The notes: generated from the sequence alone by a model not told the origin. DNA of 64,000 nucleotides from Todiramphus chloris collaris (GCA_025345505.1 JANVCC010000021.1:33474893-33538892), one strand, 5' to 3'; shown: positions 26,530 to 37,928, counted from the stretch's first letter. Program-made: numbers and translations.

Positions 26530-27045
26530 CATTGTCTAGCAACACTTAAGTCAGTAAGTGACAACTGCTGGGGGCAAGTGCCTGTACCTTCCCTAAACAC
26601 GGTGTGAGTGGGGTGTATGAGTGTGTAGTCACTGACAAACTCCAGTTGACCTAGACCAGCAAGGGTACAGGAGGCCCCAGGTCTGGGCAAGGGTATCAGG
26701 CAGGAAAAGGATTTGTACTGGTATTGGATTTGTGTTGGTACTGCTTGGTGGAGCCGTGAGCATGGGGTGCCTGTGGGACAAGCGTGTGACTGATACATGT
26801 TTGCTAGGAGCATCAAGCCAGATCAGCCAGTGAATTGGGGACCTGTGGAGACTTGTTAGTGTTTTCTCTGTGTGTGTGTGTGCCTGGCAAATGTGCGCAG
26901 CTTCACTACCTGTTGAACCTGCAAAGGGGAGAGTAACAGCTGCATCCATCAGCCTGGAGAGAGACCCTGGTTTCCTGGGCACTGGGCTGGACTCCAGCAG
27001 CCAGGCAGGAGGAGTTCCCCTGCCACTGTAGGCTGTTGTTGCTCA
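26530..27045. other. GC-rich block, probable unclassified interspersed element
   Basis: About 500 bases clearly richer in G and C than both flanks. They contain a short TG run near 26868-26882 and strings such as CTGGGCACTGGGCTGGAC and TTCCCCTGCCACTGTAGG. Abrupt edges on both sides suggest an inserted element, for example the 5' region of a CR1 or an LTR, but I cannot identify the family. The minus-strand frames of 95 and 117 codons overlap and have no motif. Confidence 0.4.
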
Positions 27046-27989
27046 TAAAATCCCTTCACACTCAGGTTATGAAGAACATTTTAAAAAGTAATTTTTTGCC
27101 ATGGTTATGGATACCACCCCCTAAACTGTAAAAATAATGATCCATGAATTTCCTACCAATTATACAACTACGATATGAGTACAATTCTTTCTCAATACAA
27201 GGTCTTTTATGCTTGGTTATTCTGGCTAGTAACCACAATTCTTAAACAGTCCACAAACCTTACAAGTAATCATGGACAACAGAATTAATAGTTACCTAGA
27301 AGAGATTGTTTCAACTTGATTTGGATTTCAGGAGTTCAGTAAGACTCTACTTGGAATGTAACTCATTTCTTCTTTTTAATATGAACATTGTCACAGGAAT
27401 TATGTTCAGAAATGCTGAACTGTTATGGGACTCCAAAGTGACTACAGCTTTGAAGCTGATCTTCCTTGGACATTCTTCTACAGTTAGCTCCCCAAAGGAA
27501 GGAAAAAGGACTTTTATATTAAAAAGATGAGTTTTATTAAAATAAAAGAAAACTTAATTTTTTATTTATTTTTTTTTTAAGGACTATGAACAAAAGAATA
27601 AAAAAAGAAGAAGGGGCTGTATACTCTGTTCTTAAACTATGTATATGTCCCTTGTTCTTGAGTCTTTGCTTCCAAACACTGCTTTTGTTAACCTTCTGAT
27701 TTTCCTTTCCTGAAAGGAAAACTGCCTTTCAGTGCTTTGTATCCTCTGTAATTACTACACAAAGAAACATAGAATCTATACCTGTGAATGTGTAATTGAA
27801 CTAAGGACTATAAAGACCATTCACAACATATTGTAGTTATTTTGTAAGCAGCTCCTCAGTCAGAAGTTTGTCCATATTACACACAGTGTTACATTTTCAT
27901 CTTTTTCACTAAACTGAAAAAAGCTATGGATACATTAGATGGTGACTTCATGCTCATTTTAATCTGACATAAATTCAGACTGAAATTAT
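27046..27989. other. No recognised feature
   Basis: AT-rich sequence with a T run near 27567-27578. Confidence 0.5.
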
Positions 27990-28910
27990 GAGTTCGGATC
28001 AGGAGGGCTACTAAGTTGGTGTGAGATTGTGCAGGGAGAAAATTAGAAAGGCCAAAGACCAACTGTAATTTAATCTGGCTACTGTCATAAAAGGCAATTA
28101 AAAAATGTTTCTATAAATACATTATCAACAAAAGGAGGAATAACAATCTCCATCCTTTATTGGATACAGGGAGAAACACAGGGATTAAGGATGAGGAAAA
28201 GGCTGAGGTACTGAATGCCTTCTTCACCTCAGTCTTTAATAGTAAGTGTAGTCCAGGTATTCAATCCTCTGATGTTGAAGACAGGGATGGGGAGCAGAAT
28301 GAAGCCCCCATAATCCAAGGGGAAATGGTTAGTTACCTGCTAACACAGTTCTATGTAGCCAAGTGTGATCAACCCAAAGGTACTGAGGGAGCTGGTGGAA
28401 TTGCTTACCAAGCCACGTTGCATGATTTATGAGTAGTCCTGACTAATTTGGGAGTTCCCTGTTGACCACAAGTTAGCAAATGTGATGCCCATCTACAAAA
28501 AAGGCTTGAAGGAAGATCCAGAGAACTACAGGCCTGTCAATCTGACCTCATGGATGGGAAAGGTCATGGAGCATACCATCTTGAGTACTATCACATAGCA
28601 TGGCATGTACAGGGACAACTAGCTGATCAGCTAGTCCTGCTCCTCAGGGCTCAGTATTTGGGTCAGTTCTGTTTAATACCTTTATCAATGATCCAGACTA
28701 ATGAATTAAAGGCACCCTCAGTAAATCTGCAGATGCAGTTAGGTGGGAATGTTGATCTACTTGAGGGTAGGGAGGTTCTACAGAGGGATGTGGACAGTCT
28801 GAATTGATGGGTTGAGGTCAGTGTTATGAGGTTCAAGAAGATGAAGTGCTGAGTCATGCTCTTGGATCAAAACAACCCCATGCAACACTCAAGGACTGGG
28901 GAATACTATC
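27990..28910 (+). mobile_element. Older CR1 LINE, 5' part, split by a younger CR1
   Basis: It starts in the region between endonuclease and reverse transcriptase: CAGGGAGAAAATTAGAAAGG at 28033 (REKIRKA), followed by ATAAATACATTATCAACAAAA (YKYI.NKR). The open frame at 28160-28432 reads DEEKAEVLNAFFTSVFNSKCS, a strong CR1 signature. It then passes through decayed forms of [21 protein letters not shown] (28490-28550) and LLEGREVLQRDVDSLN (28750-28806). The palm segment with DFSKAFD appears to be missing: the sequence jumps from the region after YRPVNLTS to a decayed GSVLGQF. It stops at 28910 and resumes at 29513. Confidence 0.92.
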
Positions 28911-29512
28911 ACAGAATCATAGAATGGTAGGTGTTGGAAGGGACCTTTGGACATCATTGAGTCTAAACCCCCTGCCAACACAGGAACACCTAGGGCATGC
29001 TACACAGGAACACATCCAGGAAGGTCTTGAATGTCTCTACAGAAGTAGACTCCACAACCTCTCTGGGCAGCCTGTTTCAGTGCTCTGTCACTCTCACAGT
29101 AAAGAGGTTTTTCCTCATGTTGAGGAGGAACTTCCTGTGTTTCACCTTGATGCCATTACCTCTCATCCTATCCCAGGGCACAGAGACTAGCCCCCTTCTA
29201 CTTGACACCCACCCTTCAGATATATGTAAACATTCAAAAGATCCCCTCTCAGTCTCCTCTTTTCCAGGGCAAACATCTGCAAAGCTCTCTTCCTTTCCTC
29301 ATAAGAGGAAAGCCCCTTCATCATCTTTGTAGCTCTCCCTTGGACTCTCTCTAGTAGTTCCCTGTCCCTCTTGAACTGGGGAGACCAGAACTGAACACAA
29401 TACTCCAGATGTGGTCTCACTAGTACAAAGTAGAGGGGGAGGAGAACCTCCCTCGACCTGCTGGCCACACTCTTCTCTATGCACCCCCAGATACCATTGG
29501 TATCCATTGTCA
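28911..29512 (-). mobile_element. Younger CR1 LINE inserted into an older CR1
   Basis: On the minus strand, 29513-29187 is open for 108 codons and reads [20 protein letters not shown], then [23 protein letters not shown] and [21 protein letters not shown]: the CR1 ORF2 C-terminal part with few changes. The 3' end on the minus strand lies at 28911-28935, where the plus strand reads CACAGAATCATAGAATGG. The 3' tail therefore faces left. The copy is 5' truncated at about 29512 and has no clear target duplication, as usual for CR1. It shares its 3' end type with the copy at 58064-58273. Because it interrupts the 27990-30209 element, it is younger than that element. Confidence 0.93.
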
Positions 29513-30209
29513 TCTGGAAAGCTGCCTGGCAACAAAGGGAGCAACTGCCTGGGAGTGCTGGTTGACATCTGGTTGACTATGAGCAAGCAGTGTGTCCAGG
29601 TTGCCCAGAAGGCCAACAGCGTTGTGGCTTGTATTAGAAATAGTGTGGCTAGCTGGATTAAGTAAGTGTTTTTTACCTCTGAATTCAGGTCCGGTGAGGA
29701 CACACATTGAAAACTGTGTACAGTTTTGGGCCCCTCACTAGAAGAAGGACATTGAGATGCTTGAGCTTGTCCAAATGAGGACAATAAAGCTAGTGAAGGG
29801 TCTGTAACACATGACTCATGATGAGCAACTGATGGAATTTGGGTAGTTTCTCCCAAAGAAGTGGAGGCTGAGGGGAGACATTGTTCTCTACAACAACCTG
29901 AAAGAAGGTGAATGTTGGTCTCTTCTCCCACGAAACAAGCAATAGAACAAGAGAAAGCAGCCTCCAGTTGCATCGGGGGAAGTTTAGATTGGATTTAGAA
30001 AAAAATTCTTCTCCAAGAGGACTGTAAAACATTGGAAAGGGCTGCCCAGGGAAGTAGTGGAGTCACCATCCTTGAAGGTATTATGAAAACATGTAGATTG
30101 GGTACTTAGGTATATGGTTTTTTGATGGACTTGGCTGTTCTAGGTTAATGATTGGACTTCATGATCTTAAAAGTATTTTCCAATCAAAATGATTCTATGA
30201 TTCTATGAA
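29513..30209 (+). mobile_element. Older CR1 LINE, 3' part after the interruption
   Basis: It continues the element at 27990-28910. It picks up at CATCTGGAAAGCTGCCTGG, the segment encoding LESCLAT-type sequence, then runs through decayed forms of KKANSVVACIRNSVAS, GPLTRRRTLRCLS-type frames and [19 protein letters not shown]. It ends with a clean tail of ATTCTATGATTCTATGA at 30191-30207. Only a few bases separate it from the LTR that starts near 30215. Confidence 0.92.
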
Positions 30210-30214
30210 ATAAA

Positions 30215-31584
30215 TGGGTGAGTTTAACTTTCCCAACCACTTTAACCATTTGTTTCCATTGCCTCACTTGTGTAAGTGCCACACATCCAGTCATTCCCTC
30301 TATTCCAGTTGCATGGGAAAGAGAATGGGAAAGGTAAAAGTCAGAAAATCTTTTGTTTGAGATACAGTTTAATGGGGAAACAGAAGTCATAAACACAAGC
30401 AAAGAAAAACAAGGAATTCATTCACTACTTCTCATTGATAGGTGTCCTGGTTTGAGTCAGAAAAGAATTAATTCTGTTCAGTAATTTTGCTTTTCATCTC
30501 AGTTCTTCTAACTGCACTTTCTAAAGGTAGCAGCCTGTTCTCACAGACAGTGTCTGCTTCTAGCAGTGATAACACCTGATGTTTAGAGTTACTACCAAGG
30601 ATCGGCATGCAGACCAAGGCCACTGCTGGATCTTGTGTACCACATTGAGGGGTGCAGAAAGTGAAAGACTGCACCTTCAGGGAGGAGTGGACAGGACAGG
30701 TGACCCTAAACTGACCAGCAAGGTATTCCATCCCATATATGTCATATTCAGCATAGATCTGAGGGATCCGAAGGGTCTGTGGCTCTTCTCCCCTCTGGGA
30801 CCACTTTTCCATCTTTGCTTGGCTTGGCTCGGGTCTTCTGTCAGTTCCTTCCTCAGAGCATCCAAGGAGGACTCTGTCCGTTCTGCTTTCGATCCTGGTC
30901 TGTGTGTTCCTGAACCTGGTACCAGAATCCATCTCCTGAACACAGCTTCCGTCTGCTGCGGGGCGCAGCCTGGGACTCCCCCGGTGCCTGTTCCACAGCA
31001 TCAGTGGTGACGGTGATGTAATTACCATCAGGGGGGTCGGGTTCGATACTGGTTTTGTATAGATTTGTATATATTTTATTTTTTATAATTATTAATTTCA
31101 CTTTCATTAAATCTGTTCTAGTTTCCTTTTCTAATCACTAAGTCTCTCTCCCTTATTCCCTTTCTCTTCTCTTTTAGGGAGGGAGAGGGGTTAACAGAGA
31201 GCGTCTGTTATAGGTGTTCAGCCTTCTCAAGGAAAGCAGGACTCCACCACATGTAATGTTTACTTAGCAAGACAAACATTGTAACTCCAAATATCCCTCC
31301 TTCCTCCTTATTCCCTCAGCTTCTGTTGCTGAGCACCATGTCATATGGTATGGAACAGCCATTTGTCAGTTGCAGTCAGCTTTCAGCCTTTTGCACATAC
31401 CCAAACCTGTTTGCTGGTGGGGCAGTGCAAGGAAGCAGAAAAGACCTTGGTGTTCTGTAAGCACTGTTCAGAAGAAATAGATAAAACAACCCTGTTATCA
31501 ACACCACTTTGTTCACACATCCAAAACTGCATCAGAGGAGCTACTATGAAAAAAATCAACCCTACTCCAGCCAAAACCAGTACA
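30215..31584 (-). mobile_element. Avian LTR (ERVL-like group) interrupted by a second LTR, fossil
   Basis: The two outer parts, 30215-30442 and about 31216-31584, read in order as one LTR of the group also found at 13607 and 45257. The left part has the piece around CAGTTTAATGGGGAAACAG. The right part has TGTTCAGCCTTCTCAAGG, GACTCCACCACATGTAATG, CATGTCATATGGTATGGAAC and a final AACCCTACTCCAGCCAAAACC to about GTACA. The reverse-strand ATTAAA suggests minus orientation. No internal region is attached. It is old, and it was in place before the inner LTR arrived. Confidence 0.78.
30443..31215 (+). mobile_element. LTR (TGTCCTGGTTT group, ERVL-like) inserted in another LTR, fossil
   Basis: It starts TGTCCTGGTTTGAGTC and follows the same plan as the LTR at 52081-52813: CTTCTAGCAGTGATAACACC, GACCAAGGCCACTGCTGGAT, GGTATTCCATCCCATATATG, CAGCATCAGTGGTGACGG, GTTCTAGTTTCCTTTTC and TAACAGAGAGCGTCTGTTAT. 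The forward ATTAAA near 31110 and the order of parts give plus orientation. The pentamer ATAGG occurs just before it (30438-30442) and again at 31210-31214, close to where the outer LTR resumes. However, the 52081 copy also has ATAGG at that place, so the exact right end is unsettled. The two copies differ at many sites, so they are old. Confidence 0.82.
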
Positions 31585-34500
31585 ATTTCAATGATGTGTT
31601 AGTATCATTGTAATTTGAGATGGGATTATATGGTATGTTTTAAGGACATAGATTTTAAACCTTTCTGGGTTTTTTGTGAGTAAAGCAGTTATGTTTTTAA
31701 CTGAGTCACCTTTTATTCATTATTATATTTACACCTATGTCATTATGTGGATACAACTTCAGCCACTTGAAGTAGAATTGTTGCTGTGTATTTTTTGCTG
31801 TGACAATAATTTGAAGTAATAGCATAGAAAAAACTCAGTTTCCTTAATTATCCACCAGAGTCTTCTTTGTAAAATGCTTTCTATGTTGTGTTGGAGAACC
31901 TATTATTTCTGGTAAGGTGCCTTGAGGTGGATTTACTTTAATTTGTTCTGTATTATGTAGACTATTTCTCATATGTTGTCCAGCAACATAACAATTATTT
32001 ATTTTTATCTGAAATTTCCAGATTTTTTTAAACAACTTTTGCAGTTTTATGGAGGCAGAAGACTCCTGTTTGTGATAACAATGCGAAGTATTATTGTTAC
32101 TTTTCTGTATGCAAGATTACAATAGTACCAAATTTGTCAGAACCTTGTGTAAGCCAGAACTTTCATGTGAATCTACCCAGATATTTTCTTGTCACTGGTT
32201 ACATTGGTGCAGGCATAAGCTTATTTTTTTTGGATTGTATGAACAAGTAAATACATAAACCAGATGAAATTAAAAGTCTTTATCTAAGAATCTGTAAACA
32301 TTTTAAATGGCTCCTTGAACCTTTTTCTATTCGGAGATGCAGACTTAGGTTCTTCCTTCACACAAACTGGGGAATATCACTCTCATGTCTCTCCTTTTCC
32401 TTTTTGTAAATTATTTTTATTTACAATTTTGACAATTTCTTCTTCAAATATATTTATAGTGTATATTTTTTAGATGAAGTCTAGCATTCCCATTATGCTG
32501 TGATGCTATCAAATAGTTTGGACTTTCTTACTATGATGTTCTTAGATTGTCTGTCCCATTTTTGCAATCCTTGCATTCCACATGAGCTTTTTGCTAAAAA
32601 TATTAATAATATATACAATCTAATAGCAGCTTCCATGATGAATTGTCACTGCCTCAAACTATGCTGACTTCAGGATGCATTCAGATTAATATAGTTGTCC
32701 TTCACAGTTGTACACAAAGATCCTTTTAATGAGATGTGTCAGAATTGCAAAAGAGAGAGGGAAAACAATATTTTTTGAACTTCACTAAGAGGTCTTCACT
32801 TTAATTAAATTTTGAGTCTTTAAAAAAAAAAAAAAAACCTGTTCTAGAGATGTTTTTTTATCATATCTTTGGAGAATTTTTTTTTACTTTCCTATGCTTT
32901 CTACATGCCTTTTTATTGTTGTGGTTTTGTTTGTTTGTTAGTTTGTTTATATTTTGTTTTGTTTTCCAAAATTTGTGTTATATTAATTACAGTTTTTTCA
33001 CTCTATTCTTATGCATCACCACAAAAGCTCACATATAATGGACTTCTTGCTGTCAATGTAGTCTGTTGAAGCTGGTAAAAAATCTTGCATGTTTTTGGAG
33101 ACTGCAATGCAAGCTGACAGAAACGTAAATATATTACATCCACAGTGCGGTATAAAAAATATACAAGTCTCATATATGATTCTGTGAATTCAGAATGATC
33201 AGGGTATCAAAATGCTTCTGATTGCTATTCAGTTAGAATAGCAGAAATCCAAAATTTTTGTCTGATACTCTGTCAAGGGTGTCAATGTCTTAGCAAAACT
33301 TGTTATAGTATTTCTAGAGTTTATTCAAGGCAGAAGATGATATATTTACACTCATCCACACGTACTTCCTGGGACATATTATCTTTTGATCTCTCACAAA
33401 TTCTAGATAAATAATTATAGCTAAATATATATTCAAATATTTTCCTGAAGTATCAGGAATGGTGTGACCGAGGATGTTCTGAGATGAAAATGAAGCTTTA
33501 AAGTGCACACAAGAGACAGAAGTATAAAAAATTGCAGGCAATTTTCACTTGCATTAATCTAAGATGGCATCTCCTATTACTGCTGCAGCTCTGCTGTTGG
33601 CTGATAAGAGGGTTGCTGTGACCTTATGAGCTAAAGTACACAAGTCAAAATGGAGCAAGCGTATTGAATTTTTTCAAGTAGGAGATACTAAAACTCATAT
33701 GGACAGGAATCTTATTTCTGTTAGGAAATCTATCAGCGTCTTAGATGAGACAGTGATCTCTGATGATCAGCAATGTATATATATATATATATAGTATATC
33801 TACACAGATGCATGCACACAAAGGCACAAAGGAAAATTTTATTTATTTCAAAAAATAAAGTTTAAACATGAAATTGTATATTTATGTCAGTATTGTTTGC
33901 ATAAATATTATATGAAACCAATATCTGTACATTCATTATTTTAGTTCCAGTCATAAATAACCTCAAAGTGCCAAGATGCAGTTGCAAGACTTATCTCGGA
34001 ACAAGGAATAAAATCTACATGCTTATTTTTGCAGAGAGTTTTCAAAGATCAAAAGAATGGTTATTTGATCACACATCTTTACCACCAAAGAGAGAAAGTT
34101 TCCACATAACTGCACAACTTCTTCCTCAAATGATGAGAAAAAAAAAAATCTAAACAATAGTTGCTAACCATCCACTGTGCACAGACTACCAGTTATGTTG
34201 AATCATAAGGTGCTTTGTTGTCTTTGAGGCATCTTGTACTTGTTCCCTCTAGACAAGTCTCCACTGAAACTGGGTCACAGTGGGAGGCAGTACAGTTTGC
34301 TTTGACGTGCCTGATCTCCACTAGTAATTCCAGACTAAATGAATAGACACTTGCAGAATGAAGAGAGCAATGATACCACATAGACATCAGTCACGGGCTG
34401 GATGAAGTGGTGCTTAGCTAGATGTACTTTTTGCACTTCTCTGTCTATACTAGTAATGCAAATATAAAATGGAGGAACCTGATTGTGCTAACTGCACTTT

Positions 34501-35955
34501 TTCTTCAGCTCAGGTGGACTAGAGAAGGAAAGCTCTTTAGTGATATCTGTTCCTATAAAAAATCCCCAGGCTCTCCTGAAGGCAAGAACTACAGTGCAAT
34601 GAGTCATTGCACAATTTCTTTTCCTCCCTTGGATAACATTTGTGCACTTTTTTGTTCCTCCAGGACTTTTTTTTTAATCCGTGTCGGAAAAAAAAATCTA
34701 AGAATTTGATCCTATTCAATATGATTTTACAAAACCTTTCAAGAATTAAGACATACTTTTGAACTACTAGCACATCCATGGAAAAATTGTATGTGTATAG
34801 CTGGAACTATAATGTCAGAAGATAGGATTAATAAAAAATAAGAATGTAAACACATAAAATCTTTTTAATGTCACTTTTAAACCTTGAAAATAATAATTGC
34901 AAAGGTGCTGTGTATGGAGAATCAGATTTTACTCTCTGTACTCTTAGGTTTTCATGAAAGTAACAAAACTTTTTACAAGGGAAATCAGCTAGTTCTTTCA
35001 GTTATTAAGTTGAAAAAAGTTCATATTCTCTATTGATTGAGGTGACATACCAGTAATTTTAGAAACTGAAACACTTTTTAATATGAAGGGAAAAAATATC
35101 TAATGCTTTGAAATAGGATCAAGTATCTGGAGATGCCATTGGACCTTAGGGGATTCTGGAAATCTCAACTAAGACAGCATATAGCTGTCTGCATGAAAAT
35201 AATGAAAACCTTGCAAAAATCAATAGGGAAAAGAAGAATATTACAGTTAGACTGGCTTGGAACTGGACATGATGACATCACCAATATGAGAGAGGCACAG
35301 GAGAAATTAAAATAATTTGCATTTTTTAAATGGATTCTATTCCCTTCTGCTTCATCTACATCTTACAGTTTCCTAAAGTTTGTCAATTCACTCTACAGCA
35401 TTGCTGTTAACCCTCTAATTTAGTTCTCATGTAATAGACTGAAGGATGTAATCTCTAAGGAAAAGCATTTAATGAATAATTTAAAAACTCCAGTTCCTTG
35501 AAATGTTTCTGTTTCTACTAGGTCATGTCAGTAGGAACCCCACACCTGCCCCTGAACTGAGAGTTATTCCTTAAAAGTAAATGAAGCTGTAAAGTACATT
35601 CTGGAATAGAAAATCATTTCAGACTCTTCCCCTTTCAAATAAATTAAAAAGGATTTTGTCTGCAGCTGAAAATGTCATTATCATCAAAGTCTTATTCTGT
35701 CACAGCAGAACAAGATCAATTTCTTAGAGACACTGCAGTAGGTTGGCTGCTCTATGTGGTTCTCCTTTCCTCTAAAGCTTCATGCAACCCTTGACAAATT
35801 CACTTTACTTGCTTCTGAGTTAAAAATCAGGGAGGGGGAATGTTACTGCAGTGCAGTGTTTAAACATATTGCTAGAATATAGCCTCAAGTAAGAAAAGAG
35901 GACTTCTGTAACAGTCACTGAGAAGGAGAAAAAGAATGTAACACCCAAAGATATT
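31585..35955. other. No recognised gene; AT-rich sequence
   Basis: An A run lies at 32821-32837 and a (TA)n run at 33775-33793. No frame has a recognisable motif, and no repeat family is evident to me. Confidence 0.5.
33775..33793. repeat. (TA)n microsatellite
   Basis: About nine TA units in AT-rich sequence. Confidence 0.9.
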
Positions 35956-36128
35956 GGAAAAAAAAAAAAAAAGAAAAAGGAAAGGAGAAAGGAGAAAGGG
36001 GAAAGAGGAAAGGGAAAAGGGGAAAGGGAAAAGGGGAGGGAAGGAGAGGGAAGGGAAGGGGAAAGGGAAAGGGAAAGGGAAAGGGGGAAAGGGAAAGAAG
36101 GGAAAGGGAAAGAAGGGAAAGGGAAAGG
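35956..36128. repeat. 173-base uninterrupted purine tract
   Basis: Every base from 35956 to 36128 is A or G. It starts as a poly(A)-like part, passes through GGAGAAA units and becomes mostly GGGAAA units. Many runs of three or more G lie on the plus strand. Such tracts can form triplexes (H-DNA) or G-quadruplexes. The long open frames over it on both strands only reflect the repeat (Lys/Gly/Arg-rich on one strand; Pro/Phe/Ser-rich on the other). Confidence 0.97.
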
Positions 36129-37406
36129 CAGTAAGAGAGGGTAATGGAGACCAACATCCATTCTTCAGAAACATGAGTGCATGTGCTAGTACACTCACAA
36201 ATACAGATTTGTATTTAGAGCTTTGCAGCTTGTTGAGGGTGAAAGGAAAACAATGGAAACTTTTTCTTTTAAAAATAGGTCAATACTTTCATATATTTCA
36301 TCAGCTTTAAAATATTTGTCTGATATTCTGGATGCTAATTCTTTTGCAAAAGGCCTTCTGAATAATTTCTGATGTGGAATGATTTCCACCAAAACATCGT
36401 ATTTTATTGCATTCCATGAACAGTTTTCATCTGGTAAGCTCCTTTTGACACTGAAAATGTGTTTCACATTTTAGTGTGCATTGTTTATACATTTAATCTT
36501 GGATTTTTAGAAAGATAAAAGTACTTTAAGAACCCAAGTTGTACTGAAACTCTAATCCTTAATCTAAAATTCTCAGTATGCCCAGAGAAAAGTTTGTCAA
36601 CTTTCCTAAAGGCATGACTTGTAGATGAAAATATTAGGAGGGAAATTTATTTGAAAATAATCATATCTCAAAAGCCGATTCTGGGAGTATTTCTAACTGT
36701 AATTCACAGGCTCCCTAGTGTCTTCATGATTCCAAGGTGGGATAAGGCATGTTGTTGTTTTCCCGAGTACATCAGTCTCGGCAGTCCTTTCCTTTTCCAT
36801 TTTTTTAGCTTCCTCCCATGTTAACAACACAACCCATAATGAGTCATGAGTACAATATTCGACATCCTTGGTCTAATGATCTGTGAATATAAATCTCTTT
36901 TTTGGAAAAAAAAAAACTATGTCAATTAAGACCCAATTAAGTCAACTGGTAGACTATGAGATTCCATAATAATGTGTTCTTCTTGGAAGGTGATTCAGTG
37001 CTGGCTAATTGCCCAAAACTACTTGTTTTACAGATTTTATGAGACATTTTTAGAAAACTCTATTGATAATAAACGTATCAAGTTTGAGGTGACCAACTTG
37101 AATTACATAATGTGTGCTTATTTTTTAAGAGAACATTTATTTATCTATCAGTTTTCCTGTCAAAGTTCTTTAAGGTAAATAAAACATACTGTGCGGCATT
37201 GTGGCACGATCAATCATTTTGTGTAGATGTAAGTTGTACTAGCTTTATCTGATTGTTCACTAACTAGTGCTGTGTTGTGTTAAACCATTTTATGCCATGA
37301 TTTTTGCAAGGTACAACTCCATAGATGATACTTGAAACAAACAAACAAAAATAATTGAAGTGATTCTTTGTATCATTGACATGTAATAAACCAACAATCA
37401 GTGAAC
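36129..37406. other. No recognised feature
   Basis: AT-rich sequence without a repeat family or coding signature that I recognise. Confidence 0.5.
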
Positions 37407-37412
37407 TATATG
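37407..37412. repeat. Target-site duplication, left copy
   Basis: TATATG directly before the LTR; the same hexamer follows it at 37816-37821. Confidence 0.88.
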
Positions 37413-37815
37413 TGTCGCTGTTTATACTGGGAGCGGAGAGATGCAGCAACATATAAATTCAGCAAGAGCAGGCAAAAGAAGCGACTTTATAAATTTATAA
37501 CCCCGTTTTATATACCCTAGTTCCATAGGGCGATTGGTCAGTGATCATCCATCTCCTAGGGTGATTGGCTAAAATCCTACAACACATTTCAAAATATTTT
37601 TCCGATGTACCATAAACAGAACTTAGCAAAACACCAGGTGTTGGTCCAGCTTACAAAAACCATCTTACTGTTTCTCATAATGTGTGAGAAAGGCAGGACC
37701 CTCACCAAATATTGTGAGAACCTGAGAAAATCCCTCCGCTTTCAGCTTTTCAGCGTCCACACTACATGTTCACGATCAATATCAGCAACAAAACAGATAA
37801 ACCCAATAGTAGACA
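37413..37815 (-). mobile_element. Solo LTR of a class II (ERVK/alpha-like) avian retrovirus, fossil
   Basis: A 403-bp LTR in reverse orientation. The plus strand starts TGTCGCTGTTTATACTGGGA and ends AATAGTAGACA, so termini are TG...CA on either strand. A perfect 6-bp duplication, TATATG, flanks it. Read on the minus strand it has a TATA-type box (GTATATAAAACGGGG, near 37515) placed upstream of the end that reads AGTATAAACAGCGACA. The pieces GGGCGATTGGTCAGTGATCA and TAGGGTGATTGGCTAAAA give a pair of CCAAT-type motifs on the minus strand. There is no internal region. The intact duplication points to a fairly recent insertion. Confidence 0.88.
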
Positions 37816-37821
37816 TATATG
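37816..37821. repeat. Target-site duplication, right copy
   Basis: TATATG, identical to 37407-37412. Confidence 0.88.
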
Positions 37822-37897
37822 AAATGTTGGTAAAAATCAAAAAATTCCTACATATCCTTCTATAACTATTTCCAAATTATCCTCACTCACCCTCCTA

Positions 37898-37928
37898 ACG
37901 CACGCGCGCACACACACACACACACACA
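37898..37928. repeat. Alternating purine-pyrimidine (CG/CA)n tract
   Basis: A strict alternation starting ACGCACGCGCGC and continuing as CA units. This is a classic sequence for left-handed Z-DNA, and a rare CpG-dense spot in this window. Confidence 0.93.

Noticed and set aside
29299-29973. 224-codon open frame on the minus strand
   Set aside because: It spans the junction of two different CR1 copies and is mostly the wrong strand or frame for either. It is a chance frame.
30468-31028. 186-codon open frame on the minus strand
   Set aside because: It lies wholly inside the LTR at 30443-31215, where GC-rich sequence gives long chance frames on both strands. No protein motif is visible.
35820-36310. 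Low-complexity open frames (Pro/Phe-rich on one strand, Lys/Gly-rich on the other)
   Set aside because: They are translations of the purine tract at 35956-36128 and not proteins.
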